Shown here: one piece after another, positions 9,204-18,874 of the stretch
Numbering within the stretch: the stretch's first letter is position 1
Layout: each line of letters opens with the position of its first letter
NCBI GenBank assembly: GCA_963925035.1
Contig: CAWUSK010000039.1
Span: 1 to 64,000 of the forward strand
Length of the DNA stretch: 64,000 nucleotides
Direction of reading: 5' to 3'
Source: UBA4466 sp963925035
GTDB lineage: Bacteria > Bacteroidota > Bacteroidia > Flavobacteriales_D > Crocinitomicaceae
Position numbers and translations under genes: made by a program
Notes under the pieces: generated by a model
What the model was told of the DNA's origin: nothing
Database searches by the model: none
The model's input: the letters and a program-made list of their open reading frames with translations, nothing else

Positions 9204-10447
9204 TGATAGAATACGACAAGTTTATACTTGAAAATGGATTAACAGTATTATTCCATAAAGACATTACAACTCCAATGGCCGTGGTCAATACATTATACGA
9301 TGTAGGCGCGCGCGATGAATCGGAGGAACAAACTGGCTTTGCTCACCTTTTCGAACATTTGATGTTTGGTGGCTCTGTGAATATCCCAGAATTTGATACG
9401 CCTTTGCAATTGGCTGGCGGAGAAAACAATGCATTTACGTCCAACGATATTACAAACTACTACGATGTTTTGCCAGTCAACAACATCGAAACAGCACTTT
9501 GGTTAGAAAGTGATAGAATGCTGTCTTTGGCATTTACGGATAAAAGTCTAGAGGTACAACGCAGTGTTGTGATTGAAGAATTTAAACAACGCTATTTGAA
9601 TCAACCTTACGGTGATGTTTGGTTGGAGCTACGTCCGCTTGTTTACAACGTTCACCCCTACAAATGGGCAACCATTGGAAAAGAAATCAAGCACATTGAA
9701 GACGCAACGATGGACGATGTCAAGGCTTTTTTTAAAAAATTCTATTCTCCAGCAAATGCTATTTTGTGTGTTGCTGGGAATTTGGAATTGGAAGATGTGA
9801 AGAAGATGGTTCAAAAATGGTTTGGTGATATCGCAAAACAACCAAAGCCAGTTCGGAATTTACCGAAGGAACCGAAACAAACAGAATTTAGAGAAAAAAC
9901 AATCGAACGGAAAGTACCCGCAAATGCATTTTATTACGCGTTTAGAATGGTGGACAGAAGTCACGAAGATTTCTTTGTCTACGATACATTGTCTGATGCA
10001 TTGGGACGAGACGAAAGTGCGCGTTTGTATATCAGCTTGAAAAAGGAACAAAACCTTGTTTCAAGTATTGGCGCTTATATCATGGGATCTTTGGACGAAG
10101 GACTTTTGGTTATTTCTGGTAAGTTAAATGACGGTGTTTCTTTTGAAGAATTCGATACCGCTTTTTGGAAAGAGTTGGATTTAGCTCAAGAAAGAAAGTT
10201 CACAACGGAGGATTTGAATAAAATCATGAATAAAATTCGAACATCAAAAGAATTTGGTGATCAAGGTACCTTGAACCGTGCAATGAATTTATGCTCCTAT
10301 GAATTACTTGGTGATGCTAGTTTAATCAACCAAGAAAGTGAAATGTACCAAAAAATTACGTCTGAAGACATTCAACGTGTAGCCAAAACAGTTTTACAAA
10401 AAACAAACTGTTCACTATTAAAAGTAAAAGCAATATCGAATGATTAA
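9203..10447 (+). CDS. M16 family zinc peptidase, catalytic subunit
   Basis: 414 residues, the usual size of a split (two-subunit) M16 protein. The inverted zinc motif HLFEH is at 48-52 (His48, Glu51 base, His52), with the third ligand Glu at 125/126 in SVVIEEFKQ. Family M16B enzymes cut unfolded or short peptides inside a clamshell chamber made of an active half and an inactive half. The next gene, overlapping by eight bases, supplies the inactive half, so the two products very likely form a heterodimer. No signal peptide is seen here, so a cytoplasmic location is expected, unlike many Bacteroidota M16 paralogs. Confidence 0.93.
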   Translation: MIEYDKFILENGLTVLFHKDITTPMAVVNTLYDVGARDESEEQTGFAHLFEHLMFGGSVNIPEFDTPLQLAGGENNAFTSNDITNYYDVLPVNNIETALWLESDRMLSLAFTDKSLEVQRSVVIEEFKQRYLNQPYGDVWLELRPLVYNVHPYKWATIGKEIKHIEDATMDDVKAFFKKFYSPANAILCVAGNLELEDVKKMVQKWFGDIAKQPKPVRNLPKEPKQTEFREKTIERKVPANAFYYAFRMVDRSHEDFFVYDTLSDALGRDESARLYISLKKEQNLVSSIGAYIMGSLDEGLLVISGKLNDGVSFEEFDTAFWKELDLAQERKFTTEDLNKIMNKIRTSKEFGDQGTLNRAMNLCSYELLGDASLINQESEMYQKITSEDIQRVAKTVLQKTNCSLLKVKAISND

Positions 10448-11699
10448 TAGAACTATTCCACCCGCGTTAAAGCCAATTGATCATATTGAATTTCTTGCAC
10501 CCGAAAAACACGCACTCTCTGATTGTGTAAACTTGTATCACACCAAAGATGTACCCGATGAAACTTGTCGTTTTGACTTCTACTTCGACGCAGGGAAATG
10601 CCGTGGACTAAAAGGAATTCCAAATTTTGTAAATGGTTTATTATTGTCTGGAACCAAGGGGAAATCTTCGATTCAAATACACGATGAAATCAACGGAAAA
10701 GGTGGTTTTTTTGAGTCTGGAGTTTCAATAGAAAACTCAGTGATTTCAGTGTATTGTTTGCGCGAAAATTTTCAATCTATATTTGATACGATCATCGACG
10801 CGATAAAAAATGTGGACTTCATTGAAAAAGAAGTTAACGAATTTTTGAGCGACTCCAAGCAAAAATTAAAAATCAACTTGAGCAAAATGAGCTACTTGGC
10901 ACAAGTTGAATTCCAAATTGCGCTATTTGAATCAAATGAGTTTTATTCGAATACATTAACACTAAATGATTTTGAAGAAATTACTTCGGCTCAATTAATT
11001 GATTTTCACGCTAAACATTATTTAAAAGGACTTTCAAAAGTAGTTGTAGTTGGAAACTTGGAAGATGACATTATTCAAAATGTCATTCGTGAAACGAAAG
11101 AAATCGCTCTTCCATCGAAAGCGGATTTTGAATCGACTATCGTCAATAAAAAAGGTGAAAAGTACGACGAAAAAGATGATGCTATTCAATCTGCCATTCG
11201 CGTAGGTCGAATATTATTCAATAAAAATCATCCTGACTATTTAGATTTCTTAGTTTTAAACACGATAATAGGAGATTATTTTGGTAGCCGTTTAATGACG
11301 AATATTCGTGAAGACAAAGGTTATACCTACGGAGTTGGTTCGATGCTAGCTGAAGTGAACAACTTTGGTTACTTCTTAATTGCGACCGAAGTTAGAAAAG
11401 ACGTTAGGACACATACCTTGGATGAAGTTAAATTTGAATTCAATCGATTGCAAAACGAATTGGTCTCTGATGAAGAAATGGAATTGGTAAAGAATTACAT
11501 GTTAGGTCAATTACTGAAAAGTGCTGATGGCGCATATGCAATGACTGATTTATTTCTGAGTGCCGAAGCACACGGAAAAGACTTGGACTTTTATAACGAT
11601 GCAATTGCAGCTGTGCGTGCCATAAAAGCAGAACGAATTAAAGAACTTGCCAACAAATATTTGAACTGGGCAGATTTCACAGTAATAAGTGTTGGTTAG
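10440..11699 (+). CDS. M16 family non-catalytic partner subunit
   Basis: 419 residues with the M16 fold but no HxxEH motif: the equivalent place reads FVNGLLLSGTKGKSS. It keeps the C-terminal R/Y substrate-binding pair in FGSRLMTNIREDKGYTYGVG (around 281-300), which in split M16 enzymes is contributed by the inactive subunit to the partner's active site. It starts eight bases inside the catalytic gene, so it is translationally coupled in a near 1:1 ratio. Lone hydrolytic activity is not expected. Followed by a 64-base gap before the next gene. Confidence 0.92.
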   Translation: MINRTIPPALKPIDHIEFLAPEKHALSDCVNLYHTKDVPDETCRFDFYFDAGKCRGLKGIPNFVNGLLLSGTKGKSSIQIHDEINGKGGFFESGVSIENSVISVYCLRENFQSIFDTIIDAIKNVDFIEKEVNEFLSDSKQKLKINLSKMSYLAQVEFQIALFESNEFYSNTLTLNDFEEITSAQLIDFHAKHYLKGLSKVVVVGNLEDDIIQNVIRETKEIALPSKADFESTIVNKKGEKYDEKDDAIQSAIRVGRILFNKNHPDYLDFLVLNTIIGDYFGSRLMTNIREDKGYTYGVGSMLAEVNNFGYFLIATEVRKDVRTHTLDEVKFEFNRLQNELVSDEEMELVKNYMLGQLLKSADGAYAMTDLFLSAEAHGKDLDFYNDAIAAVRAIKAERIKELANKYLNWADFTVISVG

Positions 11700-11763
11700 C
11701 AACTAAGTTTACTCGATTTTCGTCATAATACTAGAACGCCTTTTTTTACGTTATACATTCACC

Positions 11764-14700
11764 ATGATTAAATACATTTTCATTCTACTAACACTGCTTT
11801 TTTTCTCATTTTCCGGAAATGCATCTCATGTGATGGGCGGAGATATTACGTGGACATGTCAGGGTGGTAATTATGTTTTTCAATTGGTTTTTTACCGTGA
11901 CTGTAACGGAGCGATCATTAACACAGGAGCAGAAACGATTAATGTTTGGGGACATCCAAGTTTATCGAGCATTACATTAAATTATGTTTCAAGTAGCGAT
12001 GTTTCACCAACCTGCACGCAAGTTGCTGGAAGCCCAGTTCCGCTAGATTGCGGAAGTGGCGCTGGCGGAGGGAACGGACTTGGCGCGGTTGAAAAGGCCA
12101 TTTACCGATCGAATCCTATTAATTTAAATGGAACACCTCCTGCATCTGGGTGGATTTTTACTTTTCAAGGTTTTTCAAGAAGTGGCTCGATTAATAATTT
12201 AGTTGACCCTTCGAATGCCGGAATAACAATAACAGCTAAAATGTTCGCTTTTCCTGGAGGAGTCGCTGGAACATGCGTTGATAATTCCCCTCAATTTCTT
12301 CAAGAACCATATTTTGTAAGTTGCGTAGGAGAAGCATATGAATACAACATGAATGCAGTTGATGTTGACTTGGATTCTTTACACATTCAATTTGGACAAG
12401 CTTTAAATCATTTTCCAAGTGCGGCATACAATCCGCCAACAACGCCAGCTCCAGTAGCTTATGAAAGTGGTTTTTCGTTTTTATCACCTACACCTGGAAC
12501 TGGAATGAATGCTGGGAATATACCCGCTCAAGTTGACCCAAACTCTGGGAATTTAACTTTCTTGTCCAACAATAGCGGGAATTTTGTCATTAAAATTGTC
12601 GCACAATCCTTTAGAAATGGTTATTTAATCGCTGAAGTGGAACGTGAAATTCAATTGATTGTCACGAATTGTGCTGGAACAAATAATAAACCTGTCATCA
12701 ACGGACCATTCGCTGGACTATTCGAAACAACTATTAATGCTGGAGATTTAGTCAATTTCAACCTAAACTCGACAGACATAGAAGTATTGCAAGACGGTTC
12801 ACCTCAAGATAATATTCTTTCAGCAACTGGTTTACTTTTCGGAACGAACTACACGAGTAATGCTGGTTGTGCAATTGCACCGTGTGCTACTTTAAATACC
12901 ACACCCTTAATTACAATGTCGCAAGGCGTAAATACCACTTTCAATTGGCAAACTTCATGTGATCACATATTGAATCCAACCGGACAAGCAGCTACTTCAA
13001 TTCCTTATCACTTCGTTTTTAAAGTGCAAGACAATTATTGTCAAGTACCAAAAGTAAGTTACGCTACAGTTACAATTAACATTTTAAATCCTGGTGTAGT
13101 ACTAGCTCCAGCAATTTCTTGTATCCAATCAGACGCTACTGGAGATGTAACTATTAGCTGGAACCAAGTTGCCGATCCAACTGGAACATTTAATGAATAT
13201 CAAATTTATTCACTTCAAAATGGCTTACTTGGAACTGTTGGGAATATTGCAGCGACTTCCTTCACACAAACTGGAGTTATACAAGAAAATGATTATTATG
13301 TTGCATCGGCCTCTGGATGTAACGGAAACACTCTAAATTATTCGGATACAATTTCGAATATCTTTTTGACCCTAAACAATCCTAATAACGGAACTGCATT
13401 ACTTTCTTGGAACGACCCAGTCAATCCGGTGCTTCCATCAATGAATGCCTATTATCATATTTACAGAGAATACCCAGTTGGCAATTGGTCCTTGTATGAT
13501 AGTGTTCCATACGGCACTCACTTTTATAGAGATACAATTCGAATTTGTTCAACTTTACTAAGTTACCAAGTGGTTTTACCAAATCAACCTTGTGACTATA
13601 CATCCAATATTGAAGCTGACACTTTTGAAGATCAAATTTCACCAGATATCCCTTTTATTTATTCTGTAACCATAGACAGCTTGACGAATGAGGTGACTAT
13701 AACTTGGAATCAAAATGCCCAAGAAGATACTTACGGCTATGTCATTTATGTAAGAAATGCCGCTGGTAGTATTGTAGAATTAGATCAAGTTCTTGGTATT
13801 TCAACAACTTCTTATACTTATAGTCCTGATGTAACTATTGGGCCACTAACCTATTCTGTAGCTGCATTTGATTCTTGTTTTACAACTTCTACTCCACCTG
13901 TAAATCAAACTTCAGCAAAAGCAGACGTTCATACAACTTCATTTTTATCAAGGTCTTTGGATATTTGTAATCGAACAGTAAGGTTAAATTGGACTGGTTA
14001 TATCGGTTGGGCTGCAATAGATCACTACGAAATTTACAGCAAAAATGATTTAGGTGTTTGGGTATTGGAAGGCACTACTTCAGGCACTTCATTTACGATT
14101 GATGTGATGGACGCACTCAACTATGACTTTGTTATTCAGGTGTATTCATCAAACGGAGCGATTTCATTTTCGAATAAAGTTTCCATATTTATTTCCGCAC
14201 CAAACCAACCTTCCTATAATTACGTGAGAGTTGCAACTGTGAACGATAAAGAAATTCATTTGAGATTACAAATCGATGCAACAGATAATATTCCTGCCGT
14301 TTCAATTCAAAAGAAAATAAATGGAATTTTTGAAGAAATAGATCAATTACCAATTTCAGCAATGCCAATGACATATATTGACACAGATGTTGATGTCAAT
14401 GAATCATCTTATGTCTATCGAACTCAAATATTAGATAGCTGTGGACGATTAGGAATAACTTCCAATGAAGCCGCAACTATTTTACTGACGATTGAGAATG
14501 ATGAAGTAGGGAAAATCAACTACCTCAACTGGACTCCTTATTACGATTTTGATGGATCGCTTTTAAGCTACAACGTTTACCGTGGAGTGAGTGGAATTTT
14601 TGAAATCAACCCAATTACCACATTAGCAAATGGTCATTATTCATACGAAGACGATGTAAGTGAGCTCTATTCGACGGGCAGAGTTTGTTACCAAATTCAA

Positions 14701-15051
14701 GCTGTAGAAGGAATGAATGTTTATAGTTTTTCAGAGTCGAGCTATTCAAATGTGCTATGCAGGACTTTACCACCCTTAATCTATATCCCGAATGCATTTA
14801 CCCCTAATGGATTAAACCCAATATTCAAACCGGTGTTAACCGATTTCGATGGCGCAGGTTATGACTTTTCTATATTCGATCAATGGGGACAGGTGATTTT
14901 CAAAACAGCGAACCCAGATGACGGTTGGGATGGCAGCATAAAATTAAGTGGGAAAATAGCCAACACAGGAACGTATGTTTATTTCGTGAAACTACACGAT
15001 GGAGACGGTATTGAAATCATCAAACGAGGACACGTTACATTACTGAAATAA
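11764..15051 (+). CDS. T9SS type-B sorted surface protein with fibronectin-III-like repeats
   Basis: 1095 residues. An N-terminal signal peptide (MIKYIFILLTLLFFSFSGNA) is followed by SHVMGGDITWTCQGGNYVF, a start shared by many large Bacteroidota T9SS proteins. The middle contains repeated Ig/FN3-like segments with ITWNQ, VNLTWTGY-like strands (e.g. VTISWNQVADPTG, VRLNWTGYIGW) and scattered Cys. From about 1005 there is a type-B sorting domain: IYIPNAFTPNGLNPIFKPVL, FSIFDQWGQVIF, DGWDGS, ending GHVTLLK. So it should be secreted by T9SS and held at the surface or released. No enzymatic motif was seen; adhesive/structural role is inferred. Confidence 0.9.
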   Translation: MIKYIFILLTLLFFSFSGNASHVMGGDITWTCQGGNYVFQLVFYRDCNGAIINTGAETINVWGHPSLSSITLNYVSSSDVSPTCTQVAGSPVPLDCGSGAGGGNGLGAVEKAIYRSNPINLNGTPPASGWIFTFQGFSRSGSINNLVDPSNAGITITAKMFAFPGGVAGTCVDNSPQFLQEPYFVSCVGEAYEYNMNAVDVDLDSLHIQFGQALNHFPSAAYNPPTTPAPVAYESGFSFLSPTPGTGMNAGNIPAQVDPNSGNLTFLSNNSGNFVIKIVAQSFRNGYLIAEVEREIQLIVTNCAGTNNKPVINGPFAGLFETTINAGDLVNFNLNSTDIEVLQDGSPQDNILSATGLLFGTNYTSNAGCAIAPCATLNTTPLITMSQGVNTTFNWQTSCDHILNPTGQAATSIPYHFVFKVQDNYCQVPKVSYATVTINILNPGVVLAPAISCIQSDATGDVTISWNQVADPTGTFNEYQIYSLQNGLLGTVGNIAATSFTQTGVIQENDYYVASASGCNGNTLNYSDTISNIFLTLNNPNNGTALLSWNDPVNPVLPSMNAYYHIYREYPVGNWSLYDSVPYGTHFYRDTIRICSTLLSYQVVLPNQPCDYTSNIEADTFEDQISPDIPFIYSVTIDSLTNEVTITWNQNAQEDTYGYVIYVRNAAGSIVELDQVLGISTTSYTYSPDVTIGPLTYSVAAFDSCFTTSTPPVNQTSAKADVHTTSFLSRSLDICNRTVRLNWTGYIGWAAIDHYEIYSKNDLGVWVLEGTTSGTSFTIDVMDALNYDFVIQVYSSNGAISFSNKVSIFISAPNQPSYNYVRVATVNDKEIHLRLQIDATDNIPAVSIQKKINGIFEEIDQLPISAMPMTYIDTDVDVNESSYVYRTQILDSCGRLGITSNEAATILLTIENDEVGKINYLNWTPYYDFDGSLLSYNVYRGVSGIFEINPITTLANGHYSYEDDVSELYSTGRVCYQIQAVEGMNVYSFSESSYSNVLCRTLPPLIYIPNAFTPNGLNPIFKPVLTDFDGAGYDFSIFDQWGQVIFKTANPDDGWDGSIKLSGKIANTGTYVYFVKLHDGDGIEIIKRGHVTLLK

Positions 15052-15054
15052 GTG

Positions 15055-15062
15055 TAAATTTG
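15055..15062 (+). promoter_or_regulatory. Putative -7 box giving a leaderless mRNA for the GT9 gene
   Basis: TAAATTTG (15055-15062) matches TAnnTTTG and ends four bases before the GTG start at 15067, the same arrangement as at 8238-8250. It lies in the 15-base spacer after the preceding stop codon. A -33 TTG is not obvious. Confidence 0.4.
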
Positions 15063-15066
15063 TTCT

Positions 15067-16026
15067 GTGAAACGAATTCTCATTATTCAAACTGCATTTT
15101 TAGGCGATGTAATTTTAGCGACTCCTGTTGTCAGTGAATTAAATCGTGTTTATCCAGATGCTAAAATTGATTTTCTCTTAAAAAAAGGAAATGAATCTTT
15201 GGTTCTTGGAAATCCTAAAATTAATGAGGTCATCACATTCGATAAATCTTCCGGCAAGTGGAAATCTATAATTCGTTTAATCAAAAAATGTCGTGCTTTA
15301 AAGTACGACTTGGTAATTAACCTTCATCGATTTGGCAGTTCTGGAATGATTGCCGGATTTTCAAAAGGAAAAAAGCGCTACGGATTTAAGAAAAATCCAT
15401 TTTCATTCATGTATACCAAATCCTTTGAACATGAGATTGATGATGGGACACATGAAGTAGAACGGAATTTACAATTGATTTCAGAGTTCGGCTGTACAGC
15501 TAAAGTTCGACCTGAATTATTTCCTTCAGTAAAAGAGGTTTCAGCTGTTCAATCCTATATTCTTCCAGAATATTATTCTCTCGCACCGGCTTCTGTTTGG
15601 TTTACAAAACAATTACCCATAGAAAAATGGCTTGAATTGATTGATAAATTAGGGCATGGGAAAACGATCTATTTACTTGGTGGAAAAGACGATGTTGAAT
15701 TATGTGAATCTATTTTAATTCAATCATCTTCCAAAAACGTAATCAATTTAAGTGGTAAACTCAATTTACTAGAATCCGCTGCTTTGATTCAGAAGTCTGC
15801 ACGCTCCTACGTAAATGATTCAGGACCACTTCACCTTGCCTCTGCCGTAAATGCGCCAGTTACGGCATTTTTCTGCTCTACTGTCCCTGACTTTGGATTT
15901 GGACCGCTATCAGATGACTCTGAAATAAAACAAGTAAATGGGTTGGATTGTCGCCCTTGTGGCTTACACGGTTATAAAACCTGTCCTAAAGGGCATTTTC
16001 ATTGTGGAAAGACGATGGTAATTTAA
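15067..16026 (+). CDS. Glycosyltransferase family 9 (ADP-heptose:LPS heptosyltransferase-like)
   Basis: 319 residues, starting at GTG. The N-terminus KRILIIQTAFLGDVILATPV (2-21) with its GD pair is the GT9 acceptor-side motif, and NDSGPLHLASAVNAPVTAFF (about 255 on) is the donor-binding block. The Cys-rich end (CRPCGLHGYKTCPKGHFHC) is common in this group. GT9 enzymes add L-glycero-D-manno-heptose from ADP-heptose to the inner core of lipopolysaccharide on the cytoplasmic face of the inner membrane. Which heptose (WaaC/WaaF/WaaQ type) cannot be decided. Convergent with the GNAT gene at 16051. Confidence 0.9.
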   Translation: MKRILIIQTAFLGDVILATPVVSELNRVYPDAKIDFLLKKGNESLVLGNPKINEVITFDKSSGKWKSIIRLIKKCRALKYDLVINLHRFGSSGMIAGFSKGKKRYGFKKNPFSFMYTKSFEHEIDDGTHEVERNLQLISEFGCTAKVRPELFPSVKEVSAVQSYILPEYYSLAPASVWFTKQLPIEKWLELIDKLGHGKTIYLLGGKDDVELCESILIQSSSKNVINLSGKLNLLESAALIQKSARSYVNDSGPLHLASAVNAPVTAFFCSTVPDFGFGPLSDDSEIKQVNGLDCRPCGLHGYKTCPKGHFHCGKTMVI

Positions 16027-16050
16027 TTAACTCAAACAGCAGATTATAGG

Positions 16051-16548
16051 TTATTTTAATTTTAACTCCATCACAAAATCTTCCATCAAATACCCTTTTC
16101 CTATATCGATATCTTCTTCTTTTATAACCTTGAATCCAACATGCTTATAAAAACCTACAGCCTCATTGTATTTATTAACGTTTAAGTGCAAGCTAGTTTG
16201 ATCAAGGTCAAAAGCGATGTCAATTGTATGATTTAATAACGTTCTTCCTATTCCTTTTTTATGGACGTTTGGTTTCACGTATATTTTATGAATTCTTAAT
16301 TGATTCTGATCTGGGAAGTTCGGTTCCAATCCTAAAAATCCAACCGCAATCCCATCCAGCTTCGCTAGGAAATAGATATAACCCGTTTGAACTTGTTCCT
16401 GAAGTGTTTCTAAAGAGTACATCCAATCCAACATATAGCTAATTTGGTCTTTCGATAATATCTCACGAAAAGTGTAAGGCCAAATTTCATGAGCTAGTTG
16501 ATTAACGATTACTATATTATCCTTGTTCAATTGCGTTATTTCAATCAT
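16051..16548 (-). CDS. GNAT family N-acetyltransferase
   Basis: 165 residues from the ATG at 16548 (MIEITQLNKD); an upstream in-frame ATG at 16563 would add five unlikely residues. The acetyl-CoA loop HKKGIG (96-101) follows the beta-4 strand LRIHKIYVKP, and NKYNEAVGFYKHVGFK (125-140) is the conserved C-terminal block of this GNAT type. TFREILSKDQISYMLDWMYS near residues 26-45 is a pattern found in a common Bacteroidota GNAT subgroup annotated as general acetyltransferases. Substrate unknown. Monocistronic-looking, convergent with the heptosyltransferase. Confidence 0.87.
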   Translation of the reverse strand: MIEITQLNKDNIVIVNQLAHEIWPYTFREILSKDQISYMLDWMYSLETLQEQVQTGYIYFLAKLDGIAVGFLGLEPNFPDQNQLRIHKIYVKPNVHKKGIGRTLLNHTIDIAFDLDQTSLHLNVNKYNEAVGFYKHVGFKVIKEEDIDIGKGYLMEDFVMELKLK

Positions 16549-16630
16549 GCTCCAAAAGTACAAAACTGTTTTATGAAATTATCATGCTCTTAGGACGAAA
16601 AATTCACTGACAAAGATGCATCTTGACTAA

Positions 16631-17097
16631 TTATTTCGAAATCACCTGGAAATCTTCACCAACTACTTTAAAGGAGGTTCGTCTATTTAATTGATGAAGT
16701 ATTTCTTGTTCGTCTTTACTTTCTTTACTGTTAATATATGCTTCAGCAAGAAGAATACGATTACCATCAATGTCCAGTAACGCTTGCTTATCCTCATCTT
16801 TCAGGTAATTTGGCTCAAATTCTCCGTATCCCTTTGATGTTAATCGTTCCTTAGAAACACCTTTAGACAAGAGGTAATCTACACATGATTTCGCTCTTCT
16901 TGCGGATAATTTTTGATTGTAGGTATCACTTCCACGAAAATCGGTATGTGAATTAATTTCAACTTCCAGACCAAATAAGCGTCATCATAACTTGAGTTAA
17001 TTGGTAAACCTAGATTTTCTGGTTGACTATAGGATTCGCTTTCTAAATCGCCGCCACTTTTAAAAACATCCAATCCACCTATAGAGTTGAAACCGGT
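16631..17097 (-). pseudogene. Decayed PD40/OmpA-domain outer-membrane protein gene (5' truncated, internal junction, frameshifted)
   Basis: Minus-strand reading shows two pieces in different frames. The first, 17097 to about 16985, reads NSIGGLDVFKSGGD ... SQPENLGLPINSSYDDAY, the end of a PD40 beta-propeller repeat. The second, from about 16983 to 16631, reads FGLEVEINSHTDFRGSDTYN ... LSARRAKSCVDYLLSKGVS ... GYGEFEPNY and ends RRTSFKVVGEDFQVISK: an OmpA C-terminal domain with its peptidoglycan-binding TDFRGSDTYN core. An intact protein would have several hundred residues between or before these parts. The first piece is preceded at once by an in-frame stop (TAA ending near 17098). So this looks like a remnant left after deletions plus a frameshift; no intact ORF spans it. 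Confidence 0.82.
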
Positions 17098-17129
17098 TTA
17101 ACTAAAAATAATTTTTCAACGGTCATTAC

Positions 17130-17165
17130 AAAAAAAGTGAGTCCAATTTATGAACTCACTTTTTT
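17130..17165 (-). terminator. Rho-independent terminator of the VWFD gene
   Basis: AAAAAAGTGAGT (17131-17142) and ACTCACTTTTTT (17154-17165) pair around an 11-base loop. On the minus strand the stem runs into seven T residues, directly downstream of the VWFD gene that ends at 17183. The A/T flanks are symmetrical, so some activity on the plus strand is possible. Confidence 0.8.
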
Positions 17166-17182
17166 GATGTGTTTTATTTAAA

Positions 17183-18787
17183 TTAAATCCCTCCTCTACT
17201 TTTTGTCTTTCCTGAACTCGGCTTTGGAGCAGAACTTGGCGTAGATGACGGCTTAGGTGCTGGAGAGCTTGACGGTGCATTCCTCGTTGGTGCAGGCTTT
17301 GGAGTTCGATTTGGAGCACTCGGCTCTGATGTTCTAATGGTCGGAGCGGGTTTGTAGACAGGTTTCGGATTTCTTGTTGGCGGCGCAACAGAACTATTAA
17401 CGTCATCTCTTTTATTATTCACTGGATCATTGGAAACAGGAATTGGTTGTGGTTGAGAGTCACTCGGAGCAAGTCCTTGATCTGTGCTTTCAATAGAATT
17501 TATATCACCTCTAACTGGAGCTGAGTCACCAGCTGGAACTGTCGGTCTAACAGGATTTCGATTAATAACTTCTCTATCTATTTTTCTCAATGTTGGAGTA
17601 GATGCAACAGGATCATTGATTCTAGGTTCTTTTACCGGTTCAATATTTAAAAAAGCATTATCATAAACACAACCATTCATATCTCTGGAAGATATTCCGT
17701 TCTGCTCACATCTTTGTCTAGCACGATCTCTACTACGTTGATCCAAATCATTTACAGATCTATATACTCTAGGAAAAGAACGGTCTGTGAAAGATTCCGT
17801 ATTTCTACCAATCGCATAATCAAAAAGTGTCGTAAAATCCGAAACTCTGTACTTGTCGGCAATGACTTTAGCAATGTATGCTTGCCTCTCTCGATTTACA
17901 TAGTTGTCATCATCAAATGGATCCTCAAATCCAGAACGCGGCACTATAATTCCAGGATCAAAATCATCACGCTCGATTCCGTTTGCATTACCTAGTACAC
18001 CCGAATAATTTGAAACCACGCAAGGAAGAATATTTACTGAAACATCCATAAACGCCATTCCTCCAGTGCTTCTCATTTTTACTTCGGCTGATTCACCATT
18101 TGGCCAATGCACAAAGTAAGATTGTCCTGATTTCTGAACTGTTCCGCCATGGTCTAAAAAATAAGTCGAACCTGTTAAATGAACAGATTGTCCATTCAAG
18201 CGCACCGGAGTTGAGTAATCGGCATCGGGATAATCTTCCGCATAAATTGCCAAACGGTCACCACCTACATTCATCGCAACTGCGGTGTTCAATGAAAAAT
18301 CATCATTCTGAGGTCGCTGACGCGTTTGAACCTCGACATCGCCTTTATTAGATTTTGTCAATACAAATTCACCTACTGTTTGAAAGGAATATCTCGCTCC
18401 GTCAAATGAAACCATATGAGGGTCGCCATATGAACGCGCCTGCTTTGGAGAGCAATAAGCCGACTCAACTGTTCGATTAACTCGTCTCCAGAATTCAGCA
18501 TCTTGCTCACTTGTACTAATAGCATTTGTGCTATTACGAATGTTATTTATCGTGTTTTGATCAACCATGCGCAGCATTTGATTCGGCGTGAAGTTCTCGG
18601 GAAATGTCCTTTGCGGAACAGGCTGGTCATTTGCTATTGCCTCGATACTATTTGCAAGCCATGCGCCACGAATAACATCCCATTGCTGCAATTCTTTACG
18701 AATTGGTTCAAAACCGTGTGTTATTTTTTCTTGCGCAAATGAAAAGACGGTAGATAATACTAAGATTAATGTAGTGAATGTTCTCAT
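17183..18787 (-). CDS. Secreted protein with von Willebrand factor type D (VWFD) domain and Pro/Ser-rich tail
   Basis: 534 residues from the ATG at 18787, which begins a clean signal peptide (MRTFTTLILVLSTVFSFAQ); an ORF start at 18832 adds a non-signal-like leader. A VWFD domain starts at about 112 with YCSPKQARSYGDPHMVSFDG and includes the strand FQTVGEFVLTKS and the block VVSNYSGVLGNANGIERDDF near 255-275. From about 375 to the end it becomes Pro/Ser/Arg rich and low complexity, ending KPSSGKTKSRGGI, which looks extended and possibly wall- or surface-exposed. No T9SS C-terminal domain is visible, so the final location is uncertain (periplasm or outer-membrane surface). VWFD domains in animals mediate multimerisation and adhesion; the bacterial role is unknown. 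Confidence 0.82.
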   Translation of the reverse strand: MRTFTTLILVLSTVFSFAQEKITHGFEPIRKELQQWDVIRGAWLANSIEAIANDQPVPQRTFPENFTPNQMLRMVDQNTINNIRNSTNAISTSEQDAEFWRRVNRTVESAYCSPKQARSYGDPHMVSFDGARYSFQTVGEFVLTKSNKGDVEVQTRQRPQNDDFSLNTAVAMNVGGDRLAIYAEDYPDADYSTPVRLNGQSVHLTGSTYFLDHGGTVQKSGQSYFVHWPNGESAEVKMRSTGGMAFMDVSVNILPCVVSNYSGVLGNANGIERDDFDPGIIVPRSGFEDPFDDDNYVNRERQAYIAKVIADKYRVSDFTTLFDYAIGRNTESFTDRSFPRVYRSVNDLDQRSRDRARQRCEQNGISSRDMNGCVYDNAFLNIEPVKEPRINDPVASTPTLRKIDREVINRNPVRPTVPAGDSAPVRGDINSIESTDQGLAPSDSQPQPIPVSNDPVNNKRDDVNSSVAPPTRNPKPVYKPAPTIRTSEPSAPNRTPKPAPTRNAPSSSPAPKPSSTPSSAPKPSSGKTKSRGGI

Positions 18788-18874
18788 AATAAAAGGTATT
18801 TGGTACTGACTAAAACAATTAGTATGCCACAAGTTAACAGGTTTAGTTCGGAACTCAAGTTAAAAATTTGTTAA

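Noticed and set aside
16985..17073. OmpA remnant frames as a real small gene
   Set aside because: The 64-codon ORF is a frame-switched piece of a PD40/OmpA gene; protein sense is lost after the junction.
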